From Augochlora pura (lineage: Eukaryota; Arthropoda; Insecta; Hymenoptera; Halictidae), in contig NC_135777.1 in the NCBI RefSeq assembly GCF_028453695.1, forward strand, positions 9,351,714 to 9,415,713: a stretch of DNA of 64,000 bases. Direction: 5' to 3'. The position numbers were made by a program, and so were the translations under genes. Of this stretch, positions 46,105 to 58,468 are shown piece after piece (within the stretch, counting starts at the first letter, position 1; each line of letters starts with the position of its first letter). Under the pieces are notes generated by a model. It was not told the DNA's origin. It saw only the letters and a list, made by a program, of their open reading frames with translations, and made no database searches.

Positions 46105-47430
46105 CGTGCTCTGAGATCTTGGAACAATGTTTTTTAAGCATGCCGTTTAGAATATTGTAATATTCAGACCTTCCACTTCAATTCGTGGACCGAATTAAGT
46201 CTCTACGTTTTTTTCTTTCAAAATTACGGCAGTTTAAATGATTACTGTACCGCCGGCATTCGAATAACCTAAGGTACCTCACGAGGAGGATGCACGGTCA
46301 GGCTTTTATCTCATGTGTACGTGTTTGGTGTACTTTTAGTGTATGTTTAGTGCAAGTTGAGTGTAAAGCGAATATATGCTCCAAGTAAGTGCGTTTGTCT
46401 TAATGTGTTGAGATTATTCTATTTACGGACATGACTTCAAGTTTAGGATGCTGCAGTCATGGGGGCGTATGATATTGAAAAGTAGTATATGGTATCATAA
46501 AGTAAATAATTTAAGCTTTAATTAAAAAAAAAGTCATAATTTTAACGAAGTTACAGTAACTGCCAACGCCAATATATTTCGCGAAACTATTCTAACATCG
46601 TTCAAAGCGCATTAACTTTTTAAAAATTCGACCAGATCACTTGAATTATTTTTTGGTTTACTGAACGATGTCTAAGATATGTTTTCTAGAAATTGTAATT
46701 AGAATAATAAACAAAATAAAAAAATTCATGTTATGACAGACCGAAACACCCGAAACATTTTACTATATTTTGGTAATAGCAATCTTATCTTTGTAACTTT
46801 ATGCATTTATTCCTATGTTTTTCCGTTGAAGCAAACATTATTATGAAAATTGTCGTGAAATAAAAGTGAGTTCGATGTTGCAATTTTTATAAGGTAACGC
46901 AGGTTAGTAATTTTTCGAACTCGGTAGATTTAGTGTGAAGCGAAAGTTCGTAAACTGAGACATTGTCTCAAGGATATACGGAGGAGCCTTTAGGACGTTC
47001 GACTTTAGGCGTCTTCGTTTTGGCCCCGTTTTCAGGTTATCGACAATTCTCTCTGTTTCAGTGAACTGACAAGATTCTCTGAACTATGACAATAGGTCAA
47101 TAGCAGGGCTCGTGAGTCAAGTCAATAGGAGCTTCGTCGTCGGTGGCAAACAATGTAAAGTACGGCTGCTTAACCCGAACTTGCGATATAGAATGCTGTG
47201 TTACAGTTCTGAAAAATTTGCACCGAAATTGTTGCGCTATAATGCTCTACATTTATCGTAAACACTTAATAGTTGATATTTAATCGGTAGAAAATTAATC
47301 GGTAAACAATCCACGCATTAATTGATAAAAGACGTTCGATAAGGTTAAATTAAATAACGCAGGTTCGCAATAAAATATTCAGGAAGCATAAAATTATATT
47401 TGACACACGTATCTAACTTCTTATGTACAC
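46105..47430. other. Unannotated stretch
   Basis: AT-rich with no repeat or gene recognised. GTGTA(C/T)-rich motifs at 46316-46365 form a short degenerate repeat. Confidence 0.45.
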
Positions 47431-47595
47431 ATAAATTAATAAACTAGTATACTAGTACTAATATACATATAAATTAATAAACTAATATACTACTACTAGT
47501 ATGCATGTAAATTATTAAACTAATATACTACCATTAATACATATATAAATTAATAAACTAATATAATACTACTAATATACATACAAATTAATAAA
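47431..47595. repeat. 38-bp AT-rich tandem repeat
   Basis: ATAAATTAATAAACTA and variants start at 47431, 47469, 47507, 47545 and 47583, an exact 38-bp period. Units carry ATACTACTACTAATATACAT. Confidence 0.9.
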
Positions 47596-48000
47596 AGGAG
47601 ATCGAAAAGATTAAATTGAACAACGTTGTTTCATGATAAAATATTAAGGAAATAGAAAACTGTAATTGATATGCATTTCAGACTACATCGCAGAATCCGA
47701 TGCGTCTCTCCTGTCACCGTTTAACATCGCAGACCTAAATGCGAAATTACCCCATTCATTTGCAGACTGCATGCACATGGTGTATAGTCTTTTCAGGTCA
47801 CGTATTCTCGGAAACTAATAACGGTTTCAGTTTGCATTTAAGTCGTTCAGCTTAAATATCAACAGTCGCGAAAGAGACAATCGCGGTATACACACACGCA
47901 ATACATACATTGACATTTGTCAGCGAAGTAATCGCATTGCACATACACCCATATACATATACATGTATACATATACGATACATATGACGCTGCGGACACT
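47596..48000. other. Short unannotated stretch before the LTR
   Basis: Ends in ACATA-rich sequence (47880-47990). Nothing else recognised. Confidence 0.5.
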
Positions 48001-49067
48001 TGCTAAGAGGACAATCGCTGTGCTTAGGACAAATTTATGTATTGAACCTAGTAGTCGTCTATTTTACATGGAAATGCTACGCGACAAATACTAACCTTTT
48101 CATTTGTGTCTTCTATGATGTAATTAACCCTTTGCACTCGAAGCCATTTGAAGCTTAGATCCAAAATTGCTATTTTGACCAGCTGTAGTATAGTACTTAG
48201 TATAATTTGCTATATGAAATTGAGTCTTCTGACTCGTATAACTGTTATGCTTTTAACAGAAGAGTGTTTAATAATGATAACATTATTTTGTTAATTACAT
48301 AACAATTTTCATTGGCGCTTAAGAGGTGCCATTCGAGTGCAAAGGGTTAAACGTTGCTTTACAGTGCTTTAGCTTTGCGAAAACAGATTGCAACGACGTT
48401 CCTTTTTTTTAAATAAGATGTAAAAGATCGGACTTTATTCGGAAGCAAAGAGCATTCTGTTTATTTTGCTTTATTTTAATAAACAAATAACACTTATTTA
48501 AGGCCGTCACAATGGCCGTACTGAGGTTCCGAGAGTCTGGCGAGTCCCCGCTATTCTTCGTTTCTGAGCGTCGCGACGCGTCGTCGGGTATCTCTTTGGT
48601 TTCTATCGTGTTTCGTTGTTGTGCTTGTGTTTTGACTCTTGATTGTCTCTGGCGTCTTCGTGGTCGTTCGCGTTCCACGAAGACTCTTATCCCTACTTTT
48701 TCGTACGAGGCGAACACCTATCAGCCAATACGAAATTAGTTGCAAAAGACCAAGTACCGCCCTTCGGAATGTTGTTTCCGAAGGTCGATGCCTCGGGTTT
48801 CCCCCAAATTCGCTGGCTGCACAGGGTCGCTTGGCGTACGTTAATTTTCACGGTGCACGGCGTTTATGATACGTCAAATGGCTATTGAGCACCAGGAGAA
48901 AGTCCAAGGGTCCGATGTCTCGTCTCGGGCTTGGCGTCTTTCTCCTGGTCTCTTTATGGTGCCAGATGCTTAAAATACGTAAATTTGCCAAAAAGGCTCT
49001 GCAGCTCAAAAATAGCCAGGAAGTCGCGTAAGTCATCATAAACCCAATCGTCATAGAATCCTTAACA
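48001..49067 (-). mobile_element. Solo LTR, 1067 bp, copy 2 of an inverted pair
   Basis: Reverse complement of the element at 37741-38808, with matching ends TGCTAAGA and CCTTAACA. The flanks are CACT (47997-48000) and CATT (49068-49071), a 4-bp target duplication with one mismatch. Sequence beyond the ends is unrelated between copies, which fixes the boundaries. It differs from copy 1 by a ~10-bp insertion (GCGTCGCGAC near 48572) and a few substitutions. The 76-residue frame at 48639-48869 is identical in sequence to the corresponding frame in copy 1, reflecting recent duplication and not proven coding. Confidence 0.65.
48124..48350. mobile_element. MITE nested in LTR copy 2
   Basis: TTAA at 48124-48127 and 48347-48350 bound 219 bp, same length and family as the one in copy 1 and at the same internal position. 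Confidence 0.8.
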
Positions 49068-49178
49068 CATTCCAAAATAAGTTTGACGAAATCGTTGGAA
49101 TTCGTCGAATTTGAACAAATGACTGAACGATTAAATTTGAATAAACAAATTTGAACATCTTATAGGCCAATCATGAAA

Positions 49179-49501
49179 TTAACACATTTTGCACCGCCAT
49201 TCATAAAATGCCGGCATTTTTTGACACTGTCTGTAGAAATGCTATGGTTTATATATGTATAATCAACGTACCTTGTTAAAAATCATATATTTTTCAGTGA
49301 CTTTTTAGAAAATTATATAAAACAAATTTGTCTTTATTGGAATTGTGTCTGTTTGATAAAAAATAAAATTTAATTTATTTGGAATTAAAAGGACATGAAT
49401 CAATTATTTTCTGTAATATGCAAGCGACGAATTTTCATTCGCCTCATTACTGATTGTTTCCGAAATGACGAGTTTTCGTCATGCGTACGAATATGTGTTA
49501 A
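49179..49501. mobile_element. TTAA-flanked element, CACAT-ended
   Basis: TTAA at 49179-49182 and 49498-49501 bound 315 bp. Ends CACATTTTGCACCG and (reverse-complemented) CACATATTCGTACG are only loosely inverted, but the left end resembles the better-defined element at 59582-59841 (CACATCTTGCGCGGG). Inside, AAAATGCCGGCATTTT near 49207 is a perfect 16-bp palindrome and ATGACGAGTTTTCGTCAT near 49464 is a hairpin. Confidence 0.5.
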
Positions 49502-52354
49502 TTGCGCTTGAAGATAAACAAAAGGCACGGTAATTGGCCAGCCAGCAGTGCCTGGCTACGCTACCCTACCCCCATGGTGTGCTATATCGCGCCGAAACCC
49601 GTTTTCCAGTTTCGGCAACGCGACGGCGAAGCCGGGGAACGCATTTGGCCCTGACAATGAATGGGCAGAGGCGCCCACGCGGGCGGAAAAGAGGCTAGAG
49701 GTATCCCCATATGGTCTGGACATAACATTGTCCTCGTAAAGTTTACGACGCTCTTCGGTTACGTATCGTCGACAGTCTATAGTCGGCGCGGCGAGGAAAG
49801 AGACGCTGGCGTGACGTAGAGGGTCGCGCGCGGGGGCGTGTGGGGCGGATTAGGTTTATTTTATCGAGCGTGAAATGCCGAACTGCAGGAGTTCGCTCGT
49901 TACGTTCTGCGGCCGCGGGGGGGAAAGGGTTACAGCCGTTATCAACAGGATCGTTTCTGAACGAAATCAGAATCGACCGACTCCGAAATAAATTCGCGCG
50001 CGTCGACACGCCGCTACAACTGCTTCTGCATAATTGGCCGGGGGAGGCTGCGGTGTTAGTTGTCAGCTTTGATCCTGGCGGATTGTCGTGCGCCGGGCTT
50101 TGTTTCATTACATCGGTAATATCGGTAATAAATTGCATCTCGCGACGGAATTGCATGCCACTGAAACGTCCACTCGCTCCACCATAATTTCACGCTCGTG
50201 CTGCAATAGAATTCTATCCGGGATTGTTTATCTCCGCTCGAATTTATGCTGTGGCGATGTAATCGGTCTTTCGTAAGTCTTTGATTGAGTAACTGTAATC
50301 TTCGAGTTCTTTTAAACAATTCATCGTGATTGTTTTTTTTTTCAGAAATTAAGCGGAGTGAGTAGTTTAAATGTGTTCGCTGAGCGCAGGGGTTGAATCA
50401 ACCACCAGCGATGCAGTTGGCCGTCAGGTGATGAGGCACGTTTTAAATAAAAGACGCAATGTTATTAAATTGGAAATAGTGACTATAGTTAAATAGAATT
50501 TTTTAGAAAATAAAACTTAATATTCTATTAAAGATTCATTATGATCGAAATAATACAAATTTATAATGAAAACTTATTATAAGTCAATTTTGTATTTGTA
50601 ATTGATCTAAAATTTCTAGAAAAATTGCTATTGAGAGTATACTAAAATTTCTATTAAAATTCTATTTCAATTGAAAATTTCTAATTAAATGTCTATTAAA
50701 AATATGCTAGAATTATATAATTTAATTTTGTAATGAGTTAAAGTTTGAAGTGTCCGTTTTCTTTAGGACACTCGTTATTTATTGCAGTCCGAGATAGATA
50801 AATGTTCCTAAATTGTACAAGCCGAGTCTATTAAATATCTAGTCACAAAGTGAATAATAAAACGCACGAATAAGAAAAGATCAGGAACAGTGAAAGTAAT
50901 AGGTCACTTACTGTTAAAAATGGAAAAAGGTCGTGTTCCTTATGAACTGACCCGATATCGCGGACAAAAAGAAAAAAAGCAATATGTTACACTACGATAC
51001 AAAGGACAAAGAGTTCAACTGACTTTGTGGATTGACGAGAGACGCCCATCGACAGATGAGCGAGTGTTATTGACACTTTTTACACTCGCATGCTCTTTCG
51101 ACCAAAGTTCACCCAGTTTCTGTTCCGAATTTCTGTTAAATATTAGTTTCGCTCTAATGTAACACAGTCATTTCTAATATGCAAGTGTTTACGTGTAATA
51201 CAGTTTGATAAAATTCTATTTGAAAACCAAATATCTTGTAGGTGTTAATTTAGTTGATTTGTTAATTTAATAGTTAAAGTAAACAAAATTATGACAGAAT
51301 ACAAATGTCAATCTTCATTAAGTCCAGATAAATGTCAAGTCATAAGATTTCTTATTTTGCCCTAGTTTGTTTAAACTTTTAGTGTTCATCCAATTTTGTA
51401 TAACTTGTTTTGAATTCGTTTAAAATTTCTGACATTTTTAGTATAATGTCTATCTGAATTAAAAGAGTCATCATAGTTGTTCCGGTAAATTTTAATTTAA
51501 TGTTAAATTAGTTTAGCGATAAACTAAAAAAGAAAAAAATTTATACATTTGATTACAAAAATTTTGCAAATAAAATCAAATAAATTGCTGTAAAGTATGT
51601 TATTATATAACATATATTATACATAATATTTATATGTGTCACACGTTTCTTTATTATTACGTCTTGGATTATATATTACATATTTGTATACAATATCCAG
51701 TTCTTCATAATAAAAAATATTTTGCATAAACATTAATCAGTACACAGATTTTTAGAAATTACAACACCAAATGTTGATCGTTGTAATTCGTTAACATAAT
51801 TGTATATTATTTATGTACAAATCTATTCATCTTCGCGTTCCCTCTAAAAAATGATTGAGTTACTTGAGTCCGAAATTGATTAGTTTAGAAGTTATGATTT
51901 TTGTCCCGAACGCCCGTAAGATCGTGTCACTGCGCGTCGCAGGAAGGTATCTGTTTTACACCATGATTCTCCGTTCCAAACACCATCATCGCGCGGATAA
52001 TTGCGTTCTCAGTACGACGATAAGAATGAGGGTTCTTCACGCTCGATTGAGAAGAGCTTAAGCCCGGAGCGCGAGCGTTACTTGTTATATCTCGTTGAAT
52101 AATAAATGCCGCTTTGCATAATAAACCGTGGAGAAGTTCGGCCAGATTTCCGCGGGCTCTTGATCGTATTACACTATTCTTTGAGATGTATAAAGTGCGA
52201 GTCCATAACGCCGGCGAGCACATTAAATTTCCATAAAAATTCTCCGCTCGGAGTCGAAGCAACGAGAGGAGACGAAAAGATCGAGTACTTCTCCGGAGTT
52301 TATCTCTCGCTCGGACTCGTATTTTTATACAGATACCTGGCGTTACTTTTAACC
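49502..52354. other. Unannotated stretch, GC-rich then AT-rich
   Basis: 49540-50250 is GC-rich; 50450-51850 is AT-rich; 51900-52340 is mixed. Frames of 137 (49743-50156) and 147 codons (51927-52370), both on the minus strand, have no recognisable domain. A 90-codon plus frame at 50890-51162 is Lys/Arg-rich at its start and unrecognised. Confidence 0.45.
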
Positions 52355-52606
52355 TTAACCTATTAGACACGACGCGTCGCTATAGTGGCTTTTGTAAATG
52401 TTTCGTGCTTTACTCAATTGTTTTATTGATTATTAAAGTAAACGATTAAAGTGAAAGTGTGTATGTACAATACACTAAGGCGAGAATATATGTAATTAAT
52501 ACTATATACATATATAACCATACGGAAAAATATATATTAAGAAAAATGGTAATTTAGTTATGAAAAACTTGATTTGCTCAAAATCTAGCCCTGCCTAAGA
52601 AGTTAA
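52355..52606. mobile_element. Uninterrupted TTAA element, CTATAGTGGC family
   Basis: TTAA at 52355-52358 and 52603-52606 bound 244 bp. Left end CCTATTAGACACGACGCGTC with GCTATAGTGGC; right end (reverse-complemented) CTTCTTAGGCAGGG. It is colinear with the outer element at 21334-22064 and lacks both of that copy's insertions, so it serves as an empty-site reference. Confidence 0.75.
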
Positions 52607-53738
52607 ACTGATCCTTGACCAATGAGCACTTCTCTCGTCGCCGTACTTCAAAAACATCTGTTCCGAAAATAGATAAATTTCTCTATTGTTACAGAAATTC
52701 TCTAAGGCTCGCGTTTCACTATACTGACGCAGTTATGCCATTCTTTGTCATTATTATGACTATGTGCTCTATCTACTAGATTAGTGTTGCATTGTAGCAG
52801 ACTTATTTATTCATAAAATCATCGATATCCTTGTAAATTATTCTGATATTTTGGAAAAAATTACATATCTCGCCATTTCAGGAATACTTATAGCTTTTCC
52901 CCCGAGCACCATCGTACGATTTATGGTTACTATAATTGTTTCAACTGTATACTAGTCTACGTTCATTTTCTTAGTTATTTTTACAACTCGTACCTTTTGG
53001 ACAGATATTCTGCTATTGTTATGCTTATCATCCACCATTATACAATTTTATTTTTCTTACATTTTTTATTTTTCTATTGTATTTTGTTTTTGGAATGGTA
53101 TTATATTTCCGATAATCTTTCATTTAACTACTATATCCTGTACTACTGTATCTGCTATATATTTGTACTATACATTGTGTACTATATACAAATGTACATA
53201 CATTTATTACATTATATCTTACATTTTTTCTCATTCAATATCATTATACATACATATATCTCTAGTTTTATTGTACTCACGTAACTACCATTATTCAATT
53301 GCTCCATCGATCATTTTGTATACTCCTGCCCCTTGATCTATATAAAATTTCGCCCCTTGCGCTTTTATTACCTTTTCCCTTAGTTTCTATTTTTATAGAA
53401 TTTTAACGATACGAGGTTCTTTATTCTGCTGTCAAACAGTTCGCTGCGATAGTTCGAAACCATTTATTAACAACACTCTTCTTCGGTTCCTTATCATTTC
53501 TCCAATCGCTGTCAAGCTGGCCATTTCTTTAACGGCACTCCGCACAGTGATAACGAAGGAAAAAGTACAGAAAAGATTTTTATAAAATCTACGAGTAATA
53601 CCAGCGTCAAACTTGCCAGATAAATTGACGAAATATTTCTAGAGGATAAGAAAATATCTCTGAAAATGAAAATGATGATTCTTATTCTATCTGAAATTAG
53701 TGTTCGATGGAGAATGTTTTAATCTTGCTTAAAAGATA
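52607..53738. other. AT-rich stretch, nothing recognised
   Basis: Frames at 52997-53336 on the plus strand are Tyr/Ile/Phe-rich from TAT/ATT-rich DNA and look membrane-like only by composition. Confidence 0.5.
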
Positions 53739-53995
53739 CATACGTTAGAAAATTTAAGTAATACTCGCTATAATAATTGAAATTGATATACGTTTAAAAA
53801 ACGTAAGCATTATACGTTAAAAAGTTTAAGGGGGACACAATTAAATATTTAAATAATATACGCTAGAAAAATTGAAACAATATAAATCGAAATAATTGAA
53901 ATCCAAAATATATATGTGATATACGTAAAGAAGTTCCATTGATATACATTACAAAAATGTAAATAATATACATTAGACAAATTTATAAGTGACAT
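53739..53995. repeat. Degenerate AT-rich repeat, ~35-45 bp
   Basis: Motifs like ATATACGTTAGAAAAATT and TAATTGAAAT recur at irregular spacing. The period is not fixed, so this is an old array or simple-sequence drift. Confidence 0.45.
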
Positions 53996-55348
53996 TAGAG
54001 AAAAGAAAGTCATCAGCCGCTTAGTGAAGATTTCCAAGATAGCGAATTGTTTGAGTGCTACGATACCGAAGAATTATAGTGACGCACGAAGCTATCCTAA
54101 ACGCGAACAACATCCTATTATTATTAACAAGAAAAATCAAAGTTCTGACATTGTTACCACGGAAGGGAGTATGAAAAATTTCACCGTGGAATCGCGGCAG
54201 CGGTTATGCGATCCAAGCTGCGGCGTGAAATCTCCTATTATCATGCAAAAGCATAATCCAGCCGGATAGCAATTCACCACATCCATTCACGCCTTTTGTT
54301 TTGGCGTGTCTTAGTTACATCACAGAATCGCGACGTGAATTTCAGCAGCATTATTGCGTGCTACTAACAAAAACCGAATCGGAACACGAGCCACACGGTC
54401 GACAGCATTATTTATTATAGCAGTCGCTGTGAATTATTCGGTTGAGCTACCATGTGCACGGATCTGACTGCGATTAAATTTCCGACAGCTGCACTGCCCT
54501 CCGAAAGTATTGAAATGTGTCCTATTGTCGCGGAAGTATGTTAACACAAATTATAATATATAATTTGTATAAACGGGACGAACATTTTTCATTCTTTAAC
54601 TAGTTAATTGTGGCGATCTCTTTGCAAAGTGCCCACCAGCGTGTGTCGCGATAATCAAACGATGACGAAGGAAGTTATTTATTTATCAATATTTTCGTTT
54701 CACTTCGTCTTGACCTCTAAACATTTTAAACATATTCAAATTCAGGAATATAATTTAGTTTTCGCCAGAATTATAATATAAACATCAAATTGTAACCAAA
54801 TTTTACGCATGACGGATATGATCGTCATGACACAAAATTCTGCCACATCTCCGCGATGGATATAGTCGTCGAACACACTTGACTGGTTAATAACTGTACT
54901 ATTGTTCATAAGGTTTCTTCTGCATGCTCTTCGTTCACGATCGTCAATGATAACGAACCTTATCGAATATCTGCTAACGAAACCTGGATCTTGCTATGGG
55001 AAATATTTTTTCATTTCATTTCAATACCATTTTGCAGGATAAAAGAATTTTCTATTTAATCTTTCTGAATTTCTGCCACCTGATACGCTTTGATGTGCAC
55101 TATGATAACAAATTTAATACTTAATTGCCTCCATTTTTTCCGGGATTTTATTCGTAATTAAATCTCCCCCGATCTTATCACCTAAAATTACTCTTTCTCC
55201 GTGTGCAGCGTGTCGGTCGAGCGTTTTCCACATTTCTTTGTTTGAATACGTATCAATTTCTGCTAAATGATACGGCTCATTGATCGACCCGAGAAATCTC
55301 TTTATATTTCAAACTTGTAACACAAGTTCTATCATGCAACTGTAACAT
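53996..55348. other. Unannotated stretch
   Basis: No gene, RNA or repeat recognised; composition is mixed. Confidence 0.45.
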
Positions 55349-55609
55349 TTAACCCTTAACGGACGAAAGGCGACTCTCAGTCCCCACTGTGTTTCGCGAG
55401 GCAGGACGAGTAGCGAGTGAGAGACGACACGCGGTGTTTATGTTAAGATAATTGATAAGTAAATTATATAATTGCATATAGTTGCATATAATCGTACGAA
55501 TTACATACAAATTAAAATCATTTATATACAAGACAGTCGACACATCTGAGAAAATCGCCTCGTCCTGCTACCTCACTCGGTCGGAAAATTGTTGTCCGCT
55601 AAGGGTTAG
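55349..55609. mobile_element. TTAA-flanked MITE, CCCTTARCGGAC ends
   Basis: TTAA at 55349-55352 and TTAG (one change) at 55606-55609 bound 253 bp. Ends CCCTTAACGGAC and (reverse-complemented) CCCTTAGCGGAC match at 11 of 12. A second inner pair of arms, GAGGCAGGACGAGTAGCGAG near 55399 and its partner near 55555-55580, extends the palindrome. Confidence 0.7.
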
Positions 55610-56189
55610 AAAGGTCTGTCTAAAAGATGTTACCGTATTTTCGGTTTCATACATTTCGAGAAAACCGCTTCGAATTCCGTAGTTCCAAAGTTGTTATCTC
55701 GACGTAGCAATATAAAATGGTTGTTACTTGTGTTGCATAACTTTGACATTAAACAGGTCCGACAGCGTTATTGGGAGTGGACAATCGGTCGGTTAAACAA
55801 AGGACATGTCCATAGTGTCGAACAGAAAGAGCGAGCAGAACGCGATCGATTTCTTTAGAGGAAGCTAGAGATCCCGCTGTTAACAGCTCCAATTAGCGGC
55901 GGTAATTTCGAAGCGGGCTTTAGCGAGGTCATCGTACATCATAGAGGAGCGTCGCCGTCAGTTTCATTTGATCCTTGGTTTCAACGTCGATCGTTTCTCT
56001 TGCGTTACCGGTAATCGCGTTAGTTTCACACCACGGGGTTTGCAAGGTCCATTGCGCGACGACGAAACGAAGAACCTCCTCTACGGTGGGTGCTTGACGA
56101 ACGTATGTTCATCGAGTTGCACCATGCGCACCCTGCCGATATATTCCTTCTATTTCTCTCCCCCATCTGCCGGTCCTTTGTTCTCTGTC

Positions 56190-56243
<54 letters not shown>

Positions 56244-58345
56244 CACGTGTCTCTTTCTCTCTGTCGTCGTTCGGACGTCATGGGTCGGCCTATTATGGTC
56301 AATTGCCACGCTTCAAAGTGGCCTCTGAACCGAGCATATTTATTCAAACCACAATGCAGTATCGTTTTTATTGGCGACCATCGAGTATTCGGATCGGTCT
56401 TTCTGCCAATCACTTTGAGGTTGCGGGACTTCAGATTAAATTTCTGCCGTGCATACGCCGTTCCGAAGTCGGGGATCGTTGTTGCGAGAGATCGCTAATG
56501 AATAACACACGTGGCTCGTTATCGGTCTGTCGTAGTCTGCATCCTCTTATTCAGCTCACCCTCTTTCTCTTTCTCTCTGCCTCTGTGGTTCGCATTCACC
56601 CTTTCCTTTCCTCTCCTTCTCTTTGTCTCTGCGCGTCGCTGTGTCTCTCCTTCTGTCCTTCTCTCCGACTGTGCCTGCTTCTGCGTTGCTGTCTCTCTCC
56701 TTCTCTCCGCCTTTATGATTCTCTCTCTCCCTCTCTCTGTTTATCTATCTATCCATCTCCTTCTCTCTTTTCCACTACCCCTGTGTCACTGTCCCTCGTC
56801 TTTCTCTCCGCCTTTATGATTCTCTGTCTCTCCGCTTCCCTTTCTCTTTCTTCGCCAACGTTCATTTATTATTCCCTTTATCGCCGGACGAGCGTATCAA
56901 CGATTATAAACGAAAATCTGCCGGACAGTTTCCGTTCGAGAGAATACATATACATAGTAGATATATCTCCTTTGTACCTGGTAATTCGTCCGAATAATCG
57001 AAGGAACGGTACGAGGTGGCGGGAAAACTGAAAGGGAATTGCAAAACTCCGCGGCTAACCTGCTTCGATGTTTCATCGATATTGTTAGCTGCGTCGTTAT
57101 TAGCGCGGAACGAGGATCGGGCGAAATAACGGAGTCTTCGATATAATAAAGGGAGAACTGAAACGAAATGTTTATTCGGCAAAGGAAATCGTGCGTTCTT
57201 TTATACGTTTCACGATTCGACTGCCACTCGTCCTTGCATCCACACCGCGATTCGTCCGCCTCATTTGTTTCTTTCACGCTTGCGTCTTTCTCCCGCTCAC
57301 GCTCTCTCGCTCGTGCTCTTTCAATCGCATTCTCCCACTCGCATTCTCCGGCTTAGGTTCGTTCGCTTAGAATTTCCTAGCATTCACGCGCGCACACGCG
57401 TGCTCGCACTCATTTTTTCCGTCAAGTTCTACGTTAGTCTATTTTTGTAACGATTACAATAGATATTACTGTATAATATTTGCAATTATTATTATTATTA
57501 TATTCTTTATTTTTAATTACATTATATTGTAGTATCGTAAATGTAAGGCGAGCGTTAGTTGATTAAACGAGCTTTTTGCTAATAAAGGCCAAGACTTCTG
57601 CGAGAGAGGCATTATGAAGGTACCTTTGAAATGGCAACAAATTATAGGACAAAACGGTGCATATTTGACCTAAATCGGACAATCGGAAACATGTTAAATA
57701 AAGTCTTAAAGTTCACGTAAAAATAATGGATTTCATTCTCTCCAACTTAATATCATAATTCTGTGAAGAACTACTATAACGTAGCCGTGGATGTTAATTA
57801 CAACGGAATGATTAACTTTAGCCACAGTGACGGGATGTCTTTGATCGTTTTCACGATAGATCGTATTGTGTTTGCATCGATTTTGATTGAACTGTTTGGG
57901 GAAATTCTGATATGTAGGTTCAGATAGTCGAGGTTCTATTGTGCTTGGGAGCAAGGTAATCGGATTAGTAGTAAGGGTGAGTATACTAGTCAGAATGATC
58001 AAGTGGAACGTGTTTAATCTTACTGGCAGAAATCTCGAAATATTTACGCTATTCGCATAATTAGTTGCAATTGTAGCAATAGGAAATCGTTGTAAATGCT
58101 TCTAGTATTACCTTTTTCACTACGACAACAATTTTATTGCGTGTAAACAATGATCTCTTTTTAAGTAGAATACTACATCATCGACGATCTAAACTAGGAT
58201 TAAAAATTAGAATTAAAAAATTAAATTAATATTATTAATTAAAAATAATTAATAATTAATTAAATTATTTTCTAGTTAGGTTTTTTTAATATCTACTTTG
58301 ATTCTGATATACTAGAATAAGCTAAATGTTATTGCACTTTCTATA
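55610..58345. other. Unannotated stretch with CT-rich DNA
   Basis: 55780-56180 and 57000-57450 are GC-rich. The CT-rich block at 56183-56870 is listed separately. A 313-codon frame spanning it is a Leu-Ser artefact. 57450 onwards is AT-rich with nothing recognised. Confidence 0.5.
56183..56870. repeat. CT-rich low-complexity block
   Basis: A (TC)n core at 56183-56234 is followed, after a non-repetitive gap, by CT-rich DNA at 56550-56870. TCTCTCCGCCTTTATGATTC recurs at 56702 and 56803, a 101-bp offset, so part of the block was duplicated. It is GAGA-rich on the minus strand. Confidence 0.8.
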
Positions 58346-58468
58346 ATGTCAAAGCGTTAAGCTGGTAGTTGTTATAATCAATTTTAACTATCCGTTTTCG
58401 ATGTCGTTCATTTAATGACGTCACGGGAAAGTTTGAATTTGACGATTAGTGCTTAACGCTTTGAACAT
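58346..58468. repeat. Short inverted repeat
   Basis: ATGTCAAAGCGTTAAGC at 58346 and GCTTAACGCTTTGAACAT at 58451-58468 are inverted copies with one indel, separated by about 88 bp. TTAA lies inside each arm. This may be a degraded palindromic element. Confidence 0.5.

Noticed and set aside
48639..48869. 76-residue frame conserved identically at 37938-38204
   Set aside because: The identity reflects recent duplication of the whole LTR; non-coding parts of the LTR are equally similar.
37741..49067. The inverted LTR pair as one long composite transposon
   Set aside because: The LTRs have different flanking duplications and the 9.2 kb between them holds no element coding sequence, only unrelated repeats.
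49743..50156. 137-codon minus frame opposite a 115-codon plus frame
   Set aside because: Both strands are open because the region is GC-rich; Arg/Pro/Ser-rich translation without motifs.
51927..52370. 147-codon minus frame
   Set aside because: No recognisable domain, no splice or start context, and it overlaps the end of a TTAA element.
52997..53336. Hydrophobic 95-106-codon frames resembling membrane proteins
   Set aside because: The Tyr/Ile/Phe content follows from TAT and ATT codons in AT-rich DNA; two frames overlap in the same way.
56090..57031. 313-codon plus frame, the longest in the window
   Set aside because: It is Leu/Ser-rich from CT-rich low-complexity DNA, and overlapping frames are equally open.
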